A program made the position numbers and the translations under genes. Shown here one piece after another: positions 54,847-63,937 of a stretch of DNA of 64,000 nucleotides. The DNA is from Micromonospora sp. C95. GTDB lineage: Bacteria; Actinomycetota; Actinomycetes; Mycobacteriales; Micromonosporaceae. The notes beneath the pieces were generated by a model, which saw only the letters and a list, made by a program, of their open reading frames with translations, did no database searches and was not told the origin of the DNA. The stretch's first letter is position 1; every line of letters begins with the position of its first letter. The stretch lies in assembly GCF_018070465.1 (NCBI RefSeq), contig NZ_JAGPXT010000004.1, positions 62,001 to 126,000 of the forward strand, given 5' to 3'.

Positions 54847-55808
54847 TGCAGGGTGCGACTTGGCGGAAATCCGTAGGTGGCGTGGTAGCGCGCGGTGAAC
54901 CGGCTGTGGCTGAGGAACCCCCACCGGGAGGCGATCGCCGAGACGGTTTCCCGCCGTGGGTCGGCCTGCATGAGGTCGTGGTGGGCGCGGTCGAGCCGGA
55001 CCCGGCGCAGGTGCGCCATCGGGGTGGTGTCGAGGTGTCGGCGGAACGCCAGTTGCAGGGTCCGCAGCGAGACCTGGGCCGCGGCGGCGATGTCGGCGGC
55101 ACCGATGTCGCGGTCGGCGTGCTCCTCGATGAACGCCGTCGCCCGGCGCAGCGCGGCGGTGGTCGCGGCGCGTCGGTCGATGTCGGACCGCCAGGCGGCG
55201 CTGGTGTGCGGGAAGACCGCCAGGGCCGAGGCCGCCAGCATCCGGGCCGCGTTGGCGATGACCAGAGGCTCGCGGTACGCGTACGGATTGCCCAGTACGA
55301 CGTGGTTGAGGTAGTTCGTGGTGTGCCGCCACAGCCCGGCCAGGATGGGGGAGGCGGGGACCAGGCCGGTGAACTGGACCGTGCTCGCCCGGCCGGCGGA
55401 TGCGGTGCCGGTCACCTGATCCAGGACGGAGAGACTCAGCAGGCAGGCGGTGATCCTGCCGGGCAGCCAGCGCAGCGAGCAGGCCAGGCCGGGCAGGGTG
55501 GCCAGGAAGACGTCCCCCGGCCCGAACCGACCGTACGCGACGGCGCAGGAGCGGTCGACGCGCCCGCTGACGACCTCGCAGATCACCAGCGCGGCGGACG
55601 GCCCGACATCGATATCGAGCTGCGTGGACTGGTCCACCGTCTCCCACCAGAACGAGCCGGCGTCCACCCGGTGGTGGCGGAGGCGGTAGCGGGCGTCGAC
55701 GGTCGCGCGGATGGCGACCGTGGAGTGGTAGGCGTGGGCCAGGAAGTCGCGGATCGTCTCCGGGTCGCCGCTGTCGAACCGGTGGGCGGTCGGAACCTTC
55801 GTCTTCAT
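54840..55808 (-). CDS. AraC-family transcriptional regulator
   Basis: A 322-aa protein. N-terminal ligand/dimerisation region of the AraC_binding_2 type (FGPGDVFLATLPGLACSLRW), and a C-terminal pair of helix-turn-helices: IGAADIAAAAQVSLRTLQLAFRRHL and VSAIASRWGFLSHSRFTARYHATYG, ending FPPSRTL. The start is ATG 55808 with GGAG upstream; the frame is open further but non-coding in character. It is divergent from a possible 26-codon micropeptide, its likeliest local target. Confidence 0.9.
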   Translation of the reverse strand: MKTKVPTAHRFDSGDPETIRDFLAHAYHSTVAIRATVDARYRLRHHRVDAGSFWWETVDQSTQLDIDVGPSAALVICEVVSGRVDRSCAVAYGRFGPGDVFLATLPGLACSLRWLPGRITACLLSLSVLDQVTGTASAGRASTVQFTGLVPASPILAGLWRHTTNYLNHVVLGNPYAYREPLVIANAARMLAASALAVFPHTSAAWRSDIDRRAATTAALRRATAFIEEHADRDIGAADIAAAAQVSLRTLQLAFRRHLDTTPMAHLRRVRLDRAHHDLMQADPRRETVSAIASRWGFLSHSRFTARYHATYGFPPSRTLHA

Positions 55809-55943
55809 ACGTCTCCATCGACACCTGGACGGAGGGCGCTTCAGCACGCCGGGACGGTGCCCGGCGGGACGTGGTGGATCCGGAGCGGTAGGACATGCGG
55901 AGCCAGGATTCCCACCGATGGTATCCACAAAGGAAGGAGTCCC

Positions 55944-56024
55944 ATGAAGTTTTCGTGGCGCATCCGTCGCGCCGGTGGATCTCGCTCGTTCTCGATGTCG
56001 GGGGAGTTTTCGTTTTTGGGCTAG
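55944..56024 (+). CDS. Possible 26-codon micropeptide
   Basis: ATG 55944 follows AAAGGAAGGAG, one of the strongest ribosome-binding sites in the window, at ideal distance. The peptide starts MKFSWRIRRAGG and ends GEFSFLG. It is basic in its first third and aromatic/Ser-rich later, without Cys. It lies between divergent AraC and the 56130 gene. It could be a signal or modified peptide, or a translated leader for the next gene 105 bp away. Confidence 0.4.
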   Translation: MKFSWRIRRAGGSRSFSMSGEFSFLG

Positions 56025-56129
56025 TCGGTACGGTCCGGCTTGCGCGAACCGGCCTAGCCAGCAACCGTCCGTGGCCGTGATCATGCGAAGGGTGTCGAAC
56101 AAGGGCAATTGTTCGCCTAACGGATAGGG

Positions 56130-56795
56130 GTGGGGGCGTTGGAGACCAAGGATCCGACTGACATCGTCCGACTGGCGACGGCTGAGGCACTCCGGCGGGT
56201 CGCCGGGGAGGCGGACCTTGCCGGCATCGTGGGAACCCGCCTGTCCGACCTGGGTGGCGGCCTGCGGGACGTGCTGCGCTGTGCCCTGGTGGCGCAGCGG
56301 GTGGCGGCACCGACGCGGCTGATCGCGCTCTGCCGCGAACTCGCCCTCGGGCCGGACGCCTTCGATCTACTGGGTCACCACCTGCTGGGTGCCGTGGTCG
56401 GCTATCGCCCGGGGCCGGACGCGCTGGTTCGGGTGGGCGGGGCGCTCGGACTGGCCCGCCGGGAGCTGTTCACCGATCGGCATCCCGCGTCGGGCGGTCC
56501 GCACCCGTTGCCTACCCGGGTCGGCCGACGCAACAGTGCCGCCGTGCGCTACCGCTCGGCCAAGCCCCCGGAGCACCTGCCCTCGCCGCCGACCTGGACC
56601 TGCACCGGCTGCGGGCAGGAGTGGCCGTGCGCGGTGAAGCAGAGTCAACTGCTCGCGGAGTTCGGCGGGGCCCGCGCCGCGCTCGCGGTCTACCTGGGCT
56701 CCTGTCTGCTCGCCGCCGCCCGGGATCTGCCCGGGCTGCCGCTGGCCCGGGCACGCAACCGCTTCCTCGGCTGGCTGCCACGCCGGCCGTTCTGA
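56130..56795 (+). CDS. Conserved actinomycete protein with a CTGCGxxWPC motif
   Basis: A 221-aa protein of unknown role. The N-terminal part is Ala/Leu/Arg-rich and helical; the C-terminal part contains WTCTGCGQEWPCAVKQ followed by LLAEFGGARAALAVYLGSCL, a motif I associate with uncharacterised proteins and flavin-reductase fusions in Micromonosporaceae. The three cysteines may bind metal. The GTG start at 56130 is tentative. A 7-6-7 inverted repeat (56096-56115) lies just upstream. Confidence 0.65.
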   Translation: MGALETKDPTDIVRLATAEALRRVAGEADLAGIVGTRLSDLGGGLRDVLRCALVAQRVAAPTRLIALCRELALGPDAFDLLGHHLLGAVVGYRPGPDALVRVGGALGLARRELFTDRHPASGGPHPLPTRVGRRNSAAVRYRSAKPPEHLPSPPTWTCTGCGQEWPCAVKQSQLLAEFGGARAALAVYLGSCLLAAARDLPGLPLARARNRFLGWLPRRPF

Positions 56796-56854
56796 CCGGC
56801 CCGGTCCTGACCACAGCGGGCCACCCCACCCGAGCCTCGGGGTCGGGCGGCCCG

Positions 56855-56872
56855 CCGTCGGTAGCCCGACGG
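56855..56872. terminator. Small stem-loop between convergent genes
   Basis: CCGTCGG-TAGC-CCGACGG lies in the 96-bp gap between the CTGCG-motif gene and the Scy-like gene; flanking GC-rich bases can extend the stem. Confidence 0.45.
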
Positions 56873-56891
56873 AGCGGGCCCGGACGTCCGT

Positions 56892-58604
56892 TCAGTTCGC
56901 CGCGGGTTCCGGCGCCCGGTCGTCGGCCGTGGTCGCTCCCGGAGGCGGCGGCTCCTCCGCCTCGGACTGTTGGTGCCCGGCCTGACCGGCGAACCAGTCG
57001 ATACCACCCGGCCCACCGGCCGCCACCGCGGCCGCCGCGCGAGCCACCGGATCCACCACGGGGCGTCCGCTGTGCTCTGGCTGCGGATGGCCCGGCCGGC
57101 CGGCGGCCGCAGCGCTGCGCTCCGGGCCTGCCGGTTCGGTGGGCTCGGTGACCGGGTGCTGCGGGTCCGACCCGGCCCGCTCGGCGTTGCCCTCGGCATC
57201 GATTGCGGCGTCCTCGGCGTGGCCTTCGGCGGCCGAGGTCACCTCGCCACCGCCCCCCGCAGCAGCGTCGTCACCGGTCCGGGACACCCCGAGTCGGGCG
57301 GCGACCATCGGGTACTCGGCGGTCTCGCCGCCACCCGCCGCGGCGGCGATCACCGCCGCGGCCGCCAGATCGGCGACCCGCTTGGCCTCCCGCTGCACCC
57401 GGGCCCGGGTCTCCTTGGCGTGCCGCTGGGCGGCCTCGGCCGCCCGGCGCATCTCGTCCAGCCGCTGGCGCTCCGCCACGAGTTCGTGGCTGGTCTCCTC
57501 CAGCAACTGCCGCAACCGGGTCAGCTCGGTCTCGGTGGCGTCCTTGGTGCGACGGGCTTCGTCGAGCTGCTGCTCGGCGTCGTCCAACTGCTCGTGCAGC
57601 TGCGCCAGCACCTGACGCTGCTCGCCGACCTCCAGCTGGACGGCGTGCAGCTGTTCCTCGGCGGCCGCGGCCTGCTCGTCGCTGAACTTGCGTACCTCGG
57701 CGGCCTGCTCGTCGGCGCGCTTGCGGATCTCCGCGGAGTACTGCTGGGCGTCGGCGATCATCGAGCTGACCCGCTGCTCGGCGGCGGCCCGCTGGGCGGC
57801 CAGTTCCCGTTCGGTGGCCGCCCGCTGCTCGGTCAGGTCCTCCTCGGCGGTGGCCCGCCGCTCGGCCAGTTCCTCCTCGACCGTGGCCCGCCACTGCGCC
57901 AGCTCCTGCTGGCTCTTCGACCGGGCCGCCTGGATCTCCTGGTGGATCTGGGTACGGGCCGAGGTGGTGAGCGCCTCTGCCGCCGAGCGGGCCTGCTCGA
58001 CCTGCTGGCGGCACTGCTCGCCGATCCGCTGCGCCTCCTGCTGGGCACGCTCGTGCGCGGCCTCCCCGTCGGCGCGCAGCTTGTCGGCCCGCTCGCGGGT
58101 CTCGGTCAGCTCCGCGTCGGCGGCCGCCCGCAACTCCTCGTACGTCTTCTCGTGCTCGGCCCGCCGGCCGGCCAGCTCCTCCTCGAGGTCGGCAAGAGCC
58201 TTTACGGTGCGCTCCCGCGCGTTGGCGAGCGTCTTCTCCGCCTCTGCCTGGAGCTTGGTGGCCCGCTGGCTGTGCGTCTCGATGATCGCCGCGGCCTGCT
58301 TCTCGGCCAGGTCCAGGATCTGGCCGACCATCGGGCCGACGTCCTGGAAGGTGGCCTTGTCCACTTGCGCCGGTCGCTGCCGCAGCTCGGCCATCTCGCT
58401 CTGCACCGCCTGGAGCTTTCCGCTCAGCTCCCGCACGTGTGCGGTGGCCCGGTCCCGTTCCGCGGAGATGGCGGCTAGCCGGCCGTCCATCTGCTCGACG
58501 TAGCGTTCCACCTGCCGTTTCTCGTACCCGCGCAGGGTGACCTCGAAATTCGGCCGCGAGGCCAGGTCGTCGCGGACTGCGAACGGCTCCTCGCCGATGG
58601 ACAT
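56892..58604 (-). CDS. Scy/DivIVA-like coiled-coil cytoskeletal protein
   Basis: A 570-aa protein. A DivIVA-type head (FEVTLRGYEKRQVERYVEQMDGRL, about residues 20-45) is followed by about 400 residues of heptad-rich coiled coil (Glu/Ala/Gln/Arg), a short helical Ala-rich stretch, and an acidic, Pro/Gly-rich tail of about 130 residues. Scy, FilP and DivIVA organise tip growth and cell shape in filamentous actinomycetes; this layout suits a polarity scaffold that binds a membrane-associated partner. GGAGG precedes ATG 58604. It is shorter than Streptomyces Scy, so FilP-like size is closer. Confidence 0.8.
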   Translation of the reverse strand: MSIGEEPFAVRDDLASRPNFEVTLRGYEKRQVERYVEQMDGRLAAISAERDRATAHVRELSGKLQAVQSEMAELRQRPAQVDKATFQDVGPMVGQILDLAEKQAAAIIETHSQRATKLQAEAEKTLANARERTVKALADLEEELAGRRAEHEKTYEELRAAADAELTETRERADKLRADGEAAHERAQQEAQRIGEQCRQQVEQARSAAEALTTSARTQIHQEIQAARSKSQQELAQWRATVEEELAERRATAEEDLTEQRAATERELAAQRAAAEQRVSSMIADAQQYSAEIRKRADEQAAEVRKFSDEQAAAAEEQLHAVQLEVGEQRQVLAQLHEQLDDAEQQLDEARRTKDATETELTRLRQLLEETSHELVAERQRLDEMRRAAEAAQRHAKETRARVQREAKRVADLAAAAVIAAAAGGGETAEYPMVAARLGVSRTGDDAAAGGGGEVTSAAEGHAEDAAIDAEGNAERAGSDPQHPVTEPTEPAGPERSAAAAGRPGHPQPEHSGRPVVDPVARAAAAVAAGGPGGIDWFAGQAGHQQSEAEEPPPPGATTADDRAPEPAAN

Positions 58605-58917
58605 GCCCCATCCTCCATAGGATTGAAGAGCGCCACGCCGGCGGGCCGGCGGCGGATGACGCGCAACGTTACCGCTGCTCCGACTGCTCTGTCCTCCCAC
58701 CCCGGTACGGATTTCGCGCCGCCTGACGGGTGGTCCGGCATCGGCGTCCCGCCGATCGCACATGGCTGCTTGTCCCGGTTCCCCGCCAGGGGGACCGGCC
58801 GGCAAAGCGGCGTGACGTATCGACCCTGCTCACCGGCGTCGAGAGGGGCTGGTGGGGTGATGAAAGTGAAGCGGACCCGCGTCTTGACACCTACTTAGGT
58901 TAGGTTAGCCTAACCGC
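58605..58917. other. 313-bp divergent intergenic region
   Basis: Between the Scy-like gene and the iron-siderophore operon. It holds the iron-box promoter at its right end. No promoter was recognisable for the minus-strand gene and no reading frame here is convincing. Confidence 0.5.
58884..58913 (+). promoter_or_regulatory. Iron-box promoter, probably leaderless
   Basis: The 19-mer TTAGGTTAGGTTAGCCTAA (58895-58913) differs by two bases from the IdeR/DmdR-type iron-box consensus TTAGGTTAGGCTAACCTAA. It covers the spacer and -10 of a promoter with TTGACA (58884-58889), 16 bp and TAGCCT (58906-58911). That -10 places transcription start on the ATG at 58918, and no ribosome-binding site is seen, so the message is probably leaderless and repressed in high iron. 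Confidence 0.85.
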
Positions 58918-59751
58918 ATGTCGAGCGGACTGACGTCGAACGACGCCGAACAGAGCCTGCGCGGTGTCGACCTGTGCCTGGGCTACCACGGCACCCGGGT
59001 GGTGCACGGCGCTGCGATCACCCTGCGTCCCGGCACGGTGACCGCTCTCGTCGGTCCCAACGGCAGTGGCAAGTCCACCCTGCTGCGGGCGTTGGCCCGG
59101 CTGCATCCGCTGGACAGCGGCAGTGTGCTCTTCGCCGACGGCCTCGCCGCCGCGGGTCTGCCCGCCAAGGAGTACGCCCGTCGGGTCACCCTGCTCGCCC
59201 AGAGCCGGCCGGTCCCCAACGGCGTCACCGTCCGCGACGTGGTCGGCTACGGCCGCCACCCCTACCGGGGCCGGTGGCGCGCGGACGATCCGGACGGCCC
59301 AGCCGCCATCGCCCGGGCCATGGAGGTCACCGGGGTCAGCGCGATGGCCGGTCGGCCGGTGGACGAACTCTCCGGTGGCGAACTCCAGCGGGTCTGGTTG
59401 GCCACCTGTCTGGCCCAGGACACCCCGGTGCTGCTGCTCGACGAGCCCACCACCTTCCTTGATCTGCGGTATCAGGTCGGGATTCTCGACCTGATGCGTG
59501 ACCTCGCCGACGACCACGGCGTCGCGGTCGGCGTCGTGCTGCACGACCTCAACCAGGCCGCCGCGGTGGCCGACGAGGTGGTCCTGCTGCACGGTGGCCG
59601 GGTCCGCGCCACCGGCACCCCGGCCGAGGTCTTCACCGAGCCGGACCTGACCGAGACCTACGGCATCCGGATCGAGGTCAGCACCGACCCGCTCAGCGGG
59701 CTGGTGACGACCCGCCCCGTGGGCCGACACCTGGCCCGAATCCCGGTCTGA
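58918..59751 (+). CDS. Iron-siderophore ABC transporter ATP-binding protein (FecE/FhuC type)
   Basis: A 277-aa ATPase: Walker A GPNGSGKST, Q-loop region LLAQSRPVPNG, signature LSGGELQRVWLA, Walker B VLLLDEPTTFLDL and switch His in VVLHDLNQAA. First gene of a four-gene iron-uptake operon, with the iron box directly over its promoter. Confidence 0.93.
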   Translation: MSSGLTSNDAEQSLRGVDLCLGYHGTRVVHGAAITLRPGTVTALVGPNGSGKSTLLRALARLHPLDSGSVLFADGLAAAGLPAKEYARRVTLLAQSRPVPNGVTVRDVVGYGRHPYRGRWRADDPDGPAAIARAMEVTGVSAMAGRPVDELSGGELQRVWLATCLAQDTPVLLLDEPTTFLDLRYQVGILDLMRDLADDHGVAVGVVLHDLNQAAAVADEVVLLHGGRVRATGTPAEVFTEPDLTETYGIRIEVSTDPLSGLVTTRPVGRHLARIPV

Positions 59752-59790
59752 GCACAGACCGGTCACGAAACCCACCCGAGAAAGAACATC

Positions 59791-60774
59791 ATGCCCCGTA
59801 CCCGTGTAACCGCCCTGGTCGCCGCCGCCGCCGCGGTGCTGCTGGCCGCCTGCGGCACCACCGAGAACACCACCGAGCCCGCCGCCGCCACCTCCGCCGC
59901 CAGCGGCCCGGTCACCGTCACCGACAGCCGGGGCAAGGAGGTCAAGCTCGACGCCCCCGCGACCAAGGTGGTCGGTCTCGAATGGGGCGAGGTCGAGATG
60001 CTTGTCAGTCTCGGCGTCATGCCGGTCGGCGTCGCCGACCCCGAGGGGTACGCGACCTGGGTCAGCGCCGCCAAGCTCGACCCGGGCGTCAAGGACGTGG
60101 GCACGCGCGGTGAGCCGAGCATCGACTCCATCGTGGCGCTGCAACCCGACCTCGTGGTCATGGAGGACGACCGGGGCGCCAACGTCATCACGCAGTTGGA
60201 GAAGTACGTCCCGGTCATCGTGACCAAGGGCAGCGACGCCTCGGACAACCTCGGCCGGATGCGGGCCGACCTGAACATGATCGCCGCCGCGGTCGGCAAG
60301 ACCGCCGAGGCGGAGAAGCTGCTCGCCGACTTCGACGCCGCCATCGCCGACGGCAAGAAGAAGATCGCCGACGCCGGTGCCGCCGGCAGGCCGTTCGCCA
60401 TCGCGGACGGCTGGAAGGAAGGCAGCACGGTCAGCATCAGGATGTTCGGCGAGGGTGCGCTGGTCTCTCAGATCGGCATCCAGCTCGGCCTCACCAACGC
60501 CTGGACCGGCGAGACCGACCCGGCCTGGGGCCTGGGCCAGACCGACGTCGAGGGCCTGACCGTGCTCAAGAGCCCGGACCTGCACTTCTTCTACAACGCC
60601 TCGGACGGCGTCGACGTCTTCGCCGACGGGCTGAGCAGCAACGCCATCTGGAAGTCGCTGCCCTTCGTCAAGCAGGGCAACCTGCACCGGATGCCGGACG
60701 GCATCTGGACCTTCGGCGGGCCGCTCTCCGGCAAGCAGTACATCGACCAGTTCGTCACCACGTACGCGGGGTGA
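59791..60774 (+). CDS. Iron-siderophore binding lipoprotein (FecB/FhuD type)
   Basis: A 327-aa class-III solute-binding protein. Lipobox LLAAC; then VTVTDSRGKEVKLDAPATKVVGLEWGEVEML and ALQPDLVVMEDDRG, the normal cluster-A pattern with a rigid helix between two lobes. It captures ferric siderophore at the membrane surface for the permease that follows (GTGA overlap). Siderophore type cannot be predicted. Confidence 0.93.
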   Translation: MPRTRVTALVAAAAAVLLAACGTTENTTEPAAATSAASGPVTVTDSRGKEVKLDAPATKVVGLEWGEVEMLVSLGVMPVGVADPEGYATWVSAAKLDPGVKDVGTRGEPSIDSIVALQPDLVVMEDDRGANVITQLEKYVPVIVTKGSDASDNLGRMRADLNMIAAAVGKTAEAEKLLADFDAAIADGKKKIADAGAAGRPFAIADGWKEGSTVSIRMFGEGALVSQIGIQLGLTNAWTGETDPAWGLGQTDVEGLTVLKSPDLHFFYNASDGVDVFADGLSSNAIWKSLPFVKQGNLHRMPDGIWTFGGPLSGKQYIDQFVTTYAG

Positions 60775-62876
60775 CCATGCTCTCCGCGCCCTCGCGGCCG
60801 GAGCCGGCTGTTCAGCCGGCTCCGGCCGGGCGCCCCTCGGTTCCGCGCGTCGTCGGGATCTTCCTCGCGGCCACCGCGCTGCTGCTGGTGGTCGTGGCGG
60901 TGCACCTCACCCAGGGCACCTCCGCCGTGGGCGCGCTCGACCTGCTCCGCCTGCTGACCGGCGGGGACGACGAGACCGCCCGGGTGTTCGTCGCCTCCCG
61001 GATACCCCGACTGCTCGCCGGGCTGACCATCGGTGTCGCCCTCGGCTTCGCCGGTGCGGCGTTGCAGTCGATCGCCCGCAACCCGCTCGCGTCCCCGGAC
61101 ACCCTCGCCGTCAACGCCGGCGCTCACCTGGCCATCGTCTCGGTCGCCGCGTTCGGCATCGCGCTGCCCGCGCTGCCCGCCGGTGGCCTGGCCTTCTGCG
61201 GGGGCCTCGCCGCCGCCGGCCTGGTGATGGCGATGTCCTCCGGCGGCCAGGCCGGCACCACCCGACTGATCCTCGCCGGCTCTGCCACCGCGCTCGCGCT
61301 CAGCTCGGTGACCATGCTGCTGCTCCTGCTGTTCGAGCAGGCCACCATCGGTCTGTTCGCCTGGGGCAACGGCTCACTGGTGCAGAGCGACCTGGACACC
61401 CTCACCCAGCTCGCCCCCGTGATCGTGGCCGCCGTGGCGGCGCTGATGCTGTTCGGCCACCGCCTCGACATCCTCGCCCTCGGCGACGACACCGCCACCG
61501 TGCTCGGCATCGACGTACGCCGCACCCGGCTGGTCGTCACCGTGCTGGCCGTGCTGCTGTCCGCCGCCGCGGTCACCCTCACCGGCCCGGTCGGCTTCGT
61601 CGGCCTCTGCGCGCCGGTGATCGTCCGGCTGCTCGGTCCGCTGGTGCCCGGTGTCCACCGGCACCGGATCCTGCTACCGCTGTCCGGCATGGCCGGCGTC
61701 ATCATCGTCCTCGGCTCCGACGTGCTGCTGCGGGCCCTGATGGGTGGCCAGGCCGGCGTCGACATCCCGACTGGCGTGGTGACCACCCTGCTCGGCGCGG
61801 GAATCCTGATCTGGCTGGCCCGTCGGCACCGCGATGCCGGCCCCACCCGCCGCCCAGCCGGTGGCCACGCCGCCGTACGCTCCGCGACCTTCCACCGCAC
61901 CGTGGTGGCGGTCGCCGCCACGGTCACCGCCGGGGCGGTGCTGCTCGGCATGCTCGCCGGGGACACCTGGCTGCTGCTCGGCGACATCGTCAACTGGATC
62001 AACGGCAGCACCGGGCCGGCGTACACCTTCGTGCTGGACCAGCGGTGGCCGCGCGTCGCCGCCGCGATGCTGGCCGGCGCGGCCCTCGCGGTCGCCGGCA
62101 CCACCGTGCAGGCGGTCTGCCGCAACCCGCTGGCCGAACCCGGCATCCTGGGCATCACCGCAGGTGCCGGACTGGGCGCGGTCTCGCTGCTCACCTTCGT
62201 GCCGCTGGCCGGTGTCTGGGCCGTCTCCGGGGTCGCCGGGCTCGGTGCCATGCTGGCCTTCGCCCTGGTCTACGGTGCGGCGTGGCGTGGTGGTCTCAGC
62301 TCGGACCGGCTGGTCCTGATCGGCTTCGGAGCCTGGCAGGGCGGCATGGCCTTGATCACTTTTATGATCGTCGCTTTCGATCCCTGGAACACCGGCAAGG
62401 CCCTCACCTGGCTCTCCGGCTCCACCTACGGGCGGACCGCGACCCAGGTGCTGCCGGTGGCGATAGCCCTGCTGGTGCTCACCCCGGCCGTGGTGGCCGC
62501 CCGGCGCGAGCTGGACCTGATGACGCTCGACGACGACACCCCACGGGTGCTCGGCGTCCGGCTGGAACGCACCCGACTGATCGCGCTCGGCGCGGCGGCC
62601 CTGCTCACCTCGACGGCGGTCTCCGCGGTCGGCGTGATCGGCTTCGTCGGCCTGGTCGCACCGCACGCGGCCCGGGCCCTCGTCGGCGGTCGGCACACCC
62701 GGGTGCTCCCGGTCGCCGCGCTGCTCGGCGCGGCCCTGGTCAGCCTCGCCGACACGCTCGGCCGCACCGTGATCGCGCCGGCGCAGGTCCCCGCCGGACT
62801 GGTCACCGCCATGATCGGCACCCCGTACTTCGTCTGGCTGCTGTGGCGTTCCCGCGCCGCCACCCAATCCCGGTAA
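60771..62876 (+). CDS. Fused double iron-siderophore permease (FecCD x2, FhuB type)
   Basis: A 701-aa membrane protein with two FecCD domains in one chain (about 25-345 and 370-695), each with 8-10 membrane segments and an RIPR/RWPR-type entry motif (VASRIPRLLAGL, LDQRWPRVAAAML) and GFVGL near the ATPase-contact loop. Fusion replaces the usual two genes, as in FhuB. GTG 60771 overlaps the binding-protein stop; ATG 60777 is the alternative start. Confidence 0.93.
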   Translation: MTMLSAPSRPEPAVQPAPAGRPSVPRVVGIFLAATALLLVVVAVHLTQGTSAVGALDLLRLLTGGDDETARVFVASRIPRLLAGLTIGVALGFAGAALQSIARNPLASPDTLAVNAGAHLAIVSVAAFGIALPALPAGGLAFCGGLAAAGLVMAMSSGGQAGTTRLILAGSATALALSSVTMLLLLLFEQATIGLFAWGNGSLVQSDLDTLTQLAPVIVAAVAALMLFGHRLDILALGDDTATVLGIDVRRTRLVVTVLAVLLSAAAVTLTGPVGFVGLCAPVIVRLLGPLVPGVHRHRILLPLSGMAGVIIVLGSDVLLRALMGGQAGVDIPTGVVTTLLGAGILIWLARRHRDAGPTRRPAGGHAAVRSATFHRTVVAVAATVTAGAVLLGMLAGDTWLLLGDIVNWINGSTGPAYTFVLDQRWPRVAAAMLAGAALAVAGTTVQAVCRNPLAEPGILGITAGAGLGAVSLLTFVPLAGVWAVSGVAGLGAMLAFALVYGAAWRGGLSSDRLVLIGFGAWQGGMALITFMIVAFDPWNTGKALTWLSGSTYGRTATQVLPVAIALLVLTPAVVAARRELDLMTLDDDTPRVLGVRLERTRLIALGAAALLTSTAVSAVGVIGFVGLVAPHAARALVGGRHTRVLPVAALLGAALVSLADTLGRTVIAPAQVPAGLVTAMIGTPYFVWLLWRSRAATQSR

Positions 62877-62905
62877 GCGCACCGGCCCGACCCCGGAGAG
62901 GCATC

Positions 62906-63823
62906 ATGACCCACACCCTGCCCGTCGCACCGTGGCGGCTGTTCGCCGTCGAGGTGCGCGCGGTACGTCGGCTCAGCCCGTCCTTCGTCCGGGTCACCTT
63001 CACCGGTCCCGACCTCGATCGCTTCGCCGACAACGGGTACGACCAACGGATCAAGCTGGCGTTGCCGCTGCCCGGCCAGGCCGGCGTGCACCTTCCACAG
63101 GGGCCGGACTGGTACGCGCGGTGGCGGGCCCTGCCGGATGGCGAGCGCAACCCGATCCGCACCTACACGGTGCGCGCGGTCCGGCCGTACCTGAGCGAGG
63201 TCGACGTCGACCTGGTGCTGCACGGCGACGGCGGACCGGCGACCCGGTGGGCCCGCCGGGTCCGCCCCGGCGACGAGATCGCCATCGTCGGCCCGGACTC
63301 GGCGTACGGCGGCGACCACGGTGGGGTCGAGTTTCGGCCCCCGTCGACCGGGTGCCTGCTGCTGGCCGGGGACGAGACGGCGGTGCCGGCGATCAGCGGC
63401 ATCTGTGAGCGGCTGCCACTGGACGCGCGCGGCCGGGTACTGCTGGAGGTTCCCGAGGCCGGCGACGCACTGTCGCTGATCACGCCGCCCGGTGTCGAGG
63501 TGACCTGGCTGCCCCGGGGTTCCGGTGGGTACGGCAGCCGCCTCGTCGCCGCCGTCGCCGCAGCCGCCGGCGACCTGCTCGCCGGTGTGGCGGGCGCGCC
63601 GGTGGCTCCGGCCGGCCAACTGGTCGACGAGGTGGACGTGGACCAGGAGATCCTCTGGGAGGTCCCCGACGCGCCCCCAACGGCCCCCCTCTACGCCTGG
63701 CTGGCCGGAGAGGCCGGTGTCATCCGTACCCTTCGCCGCCACCTGGTCACCGAACGCGGCCTGGACCGCCGCGCCGTAGCCTTCATGGGCTACTGGCGCG
63801 AAGGCCGCCCCGACCCCTCCTGA
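62906..63823 (+). CDS. Siderophore-interacting protein (ferric-siderophore reductase, SIP family)
   Basis: A 305-aa cytoplasmic NAD(P)H:flavin-type reductase that releases iron from imported ferric siderophores. FAD-binding part: RTYTVRAV (RxYTxR) and HGDGGPATRWARRVRPGD; NAD(P)-binding SIP domain begins GDETAVPAISGI and ends GYWREGR. GGAGAGG precedes the ATG. It is the final gene of the iron operon, which is a common position. Confidence 0.93.
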   Translation: MTHTLPVAPWRLFAVEVRAVRRLSPSFVRVTFTGPDLDRFADNGYDQRIKLALPLPGQAGVHLPQGPDWYARWRALPDGERNPIRTYTVRAVRPYLSEVDVDLVLHGDGGPATRWARRVRPGDEIAIVGPDSAYGGDHGGVEFRPPSTGCLLLAGDETAVPAISGICERLPLDARGRVLLEVPEAGDALSLITPPGVEVTWLPRGSGGYGSRLVAAVAAAAGDLLAGVAGAPVAPAGQLVDEVDVDQEILWEVPDAPPTAPLYAWLAGEAGVIRTLRRHLVTERGLDRRAVAFMGYWREGRPDPS

Positions 63824-63860
63824 CCCCCCACCCTCCCTGCTCGCCCCACCCCTCGGCCCC

Positions 63861-63931
63861 GCGATCTTGCACTTTCTGTCCCCGCGTAAGTCGTGAAAGG
63901 CGCATATCGGCGACCGAAAGTGCAAGATCGC
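63861..63931. repeat. REP-like long inverted repeat
   Basis: GCGATCTTGCACTTTC (63861-63876) recurs as its exact complement at 63916-63931, a 16-bp arm pair around 39 bp. It lies between convergent genes. It may act as a terminator or as a dispersed repeat; sequences of this type appear often in Micromonosporaceae intergenic DNA (recalled, not checked here). Confidence 0.7.
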
Positions 63932-63937
63932 CGGGGG

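Noticed and set aside
56096..56115. CGAACAA-N6-TTGTTCG considered as an SOS (LexA) box
   Set aside because: LexA sites have four bases between CGAAC and GTTCG; here there are ten. It is kept only as an unassigned inverted repeat.
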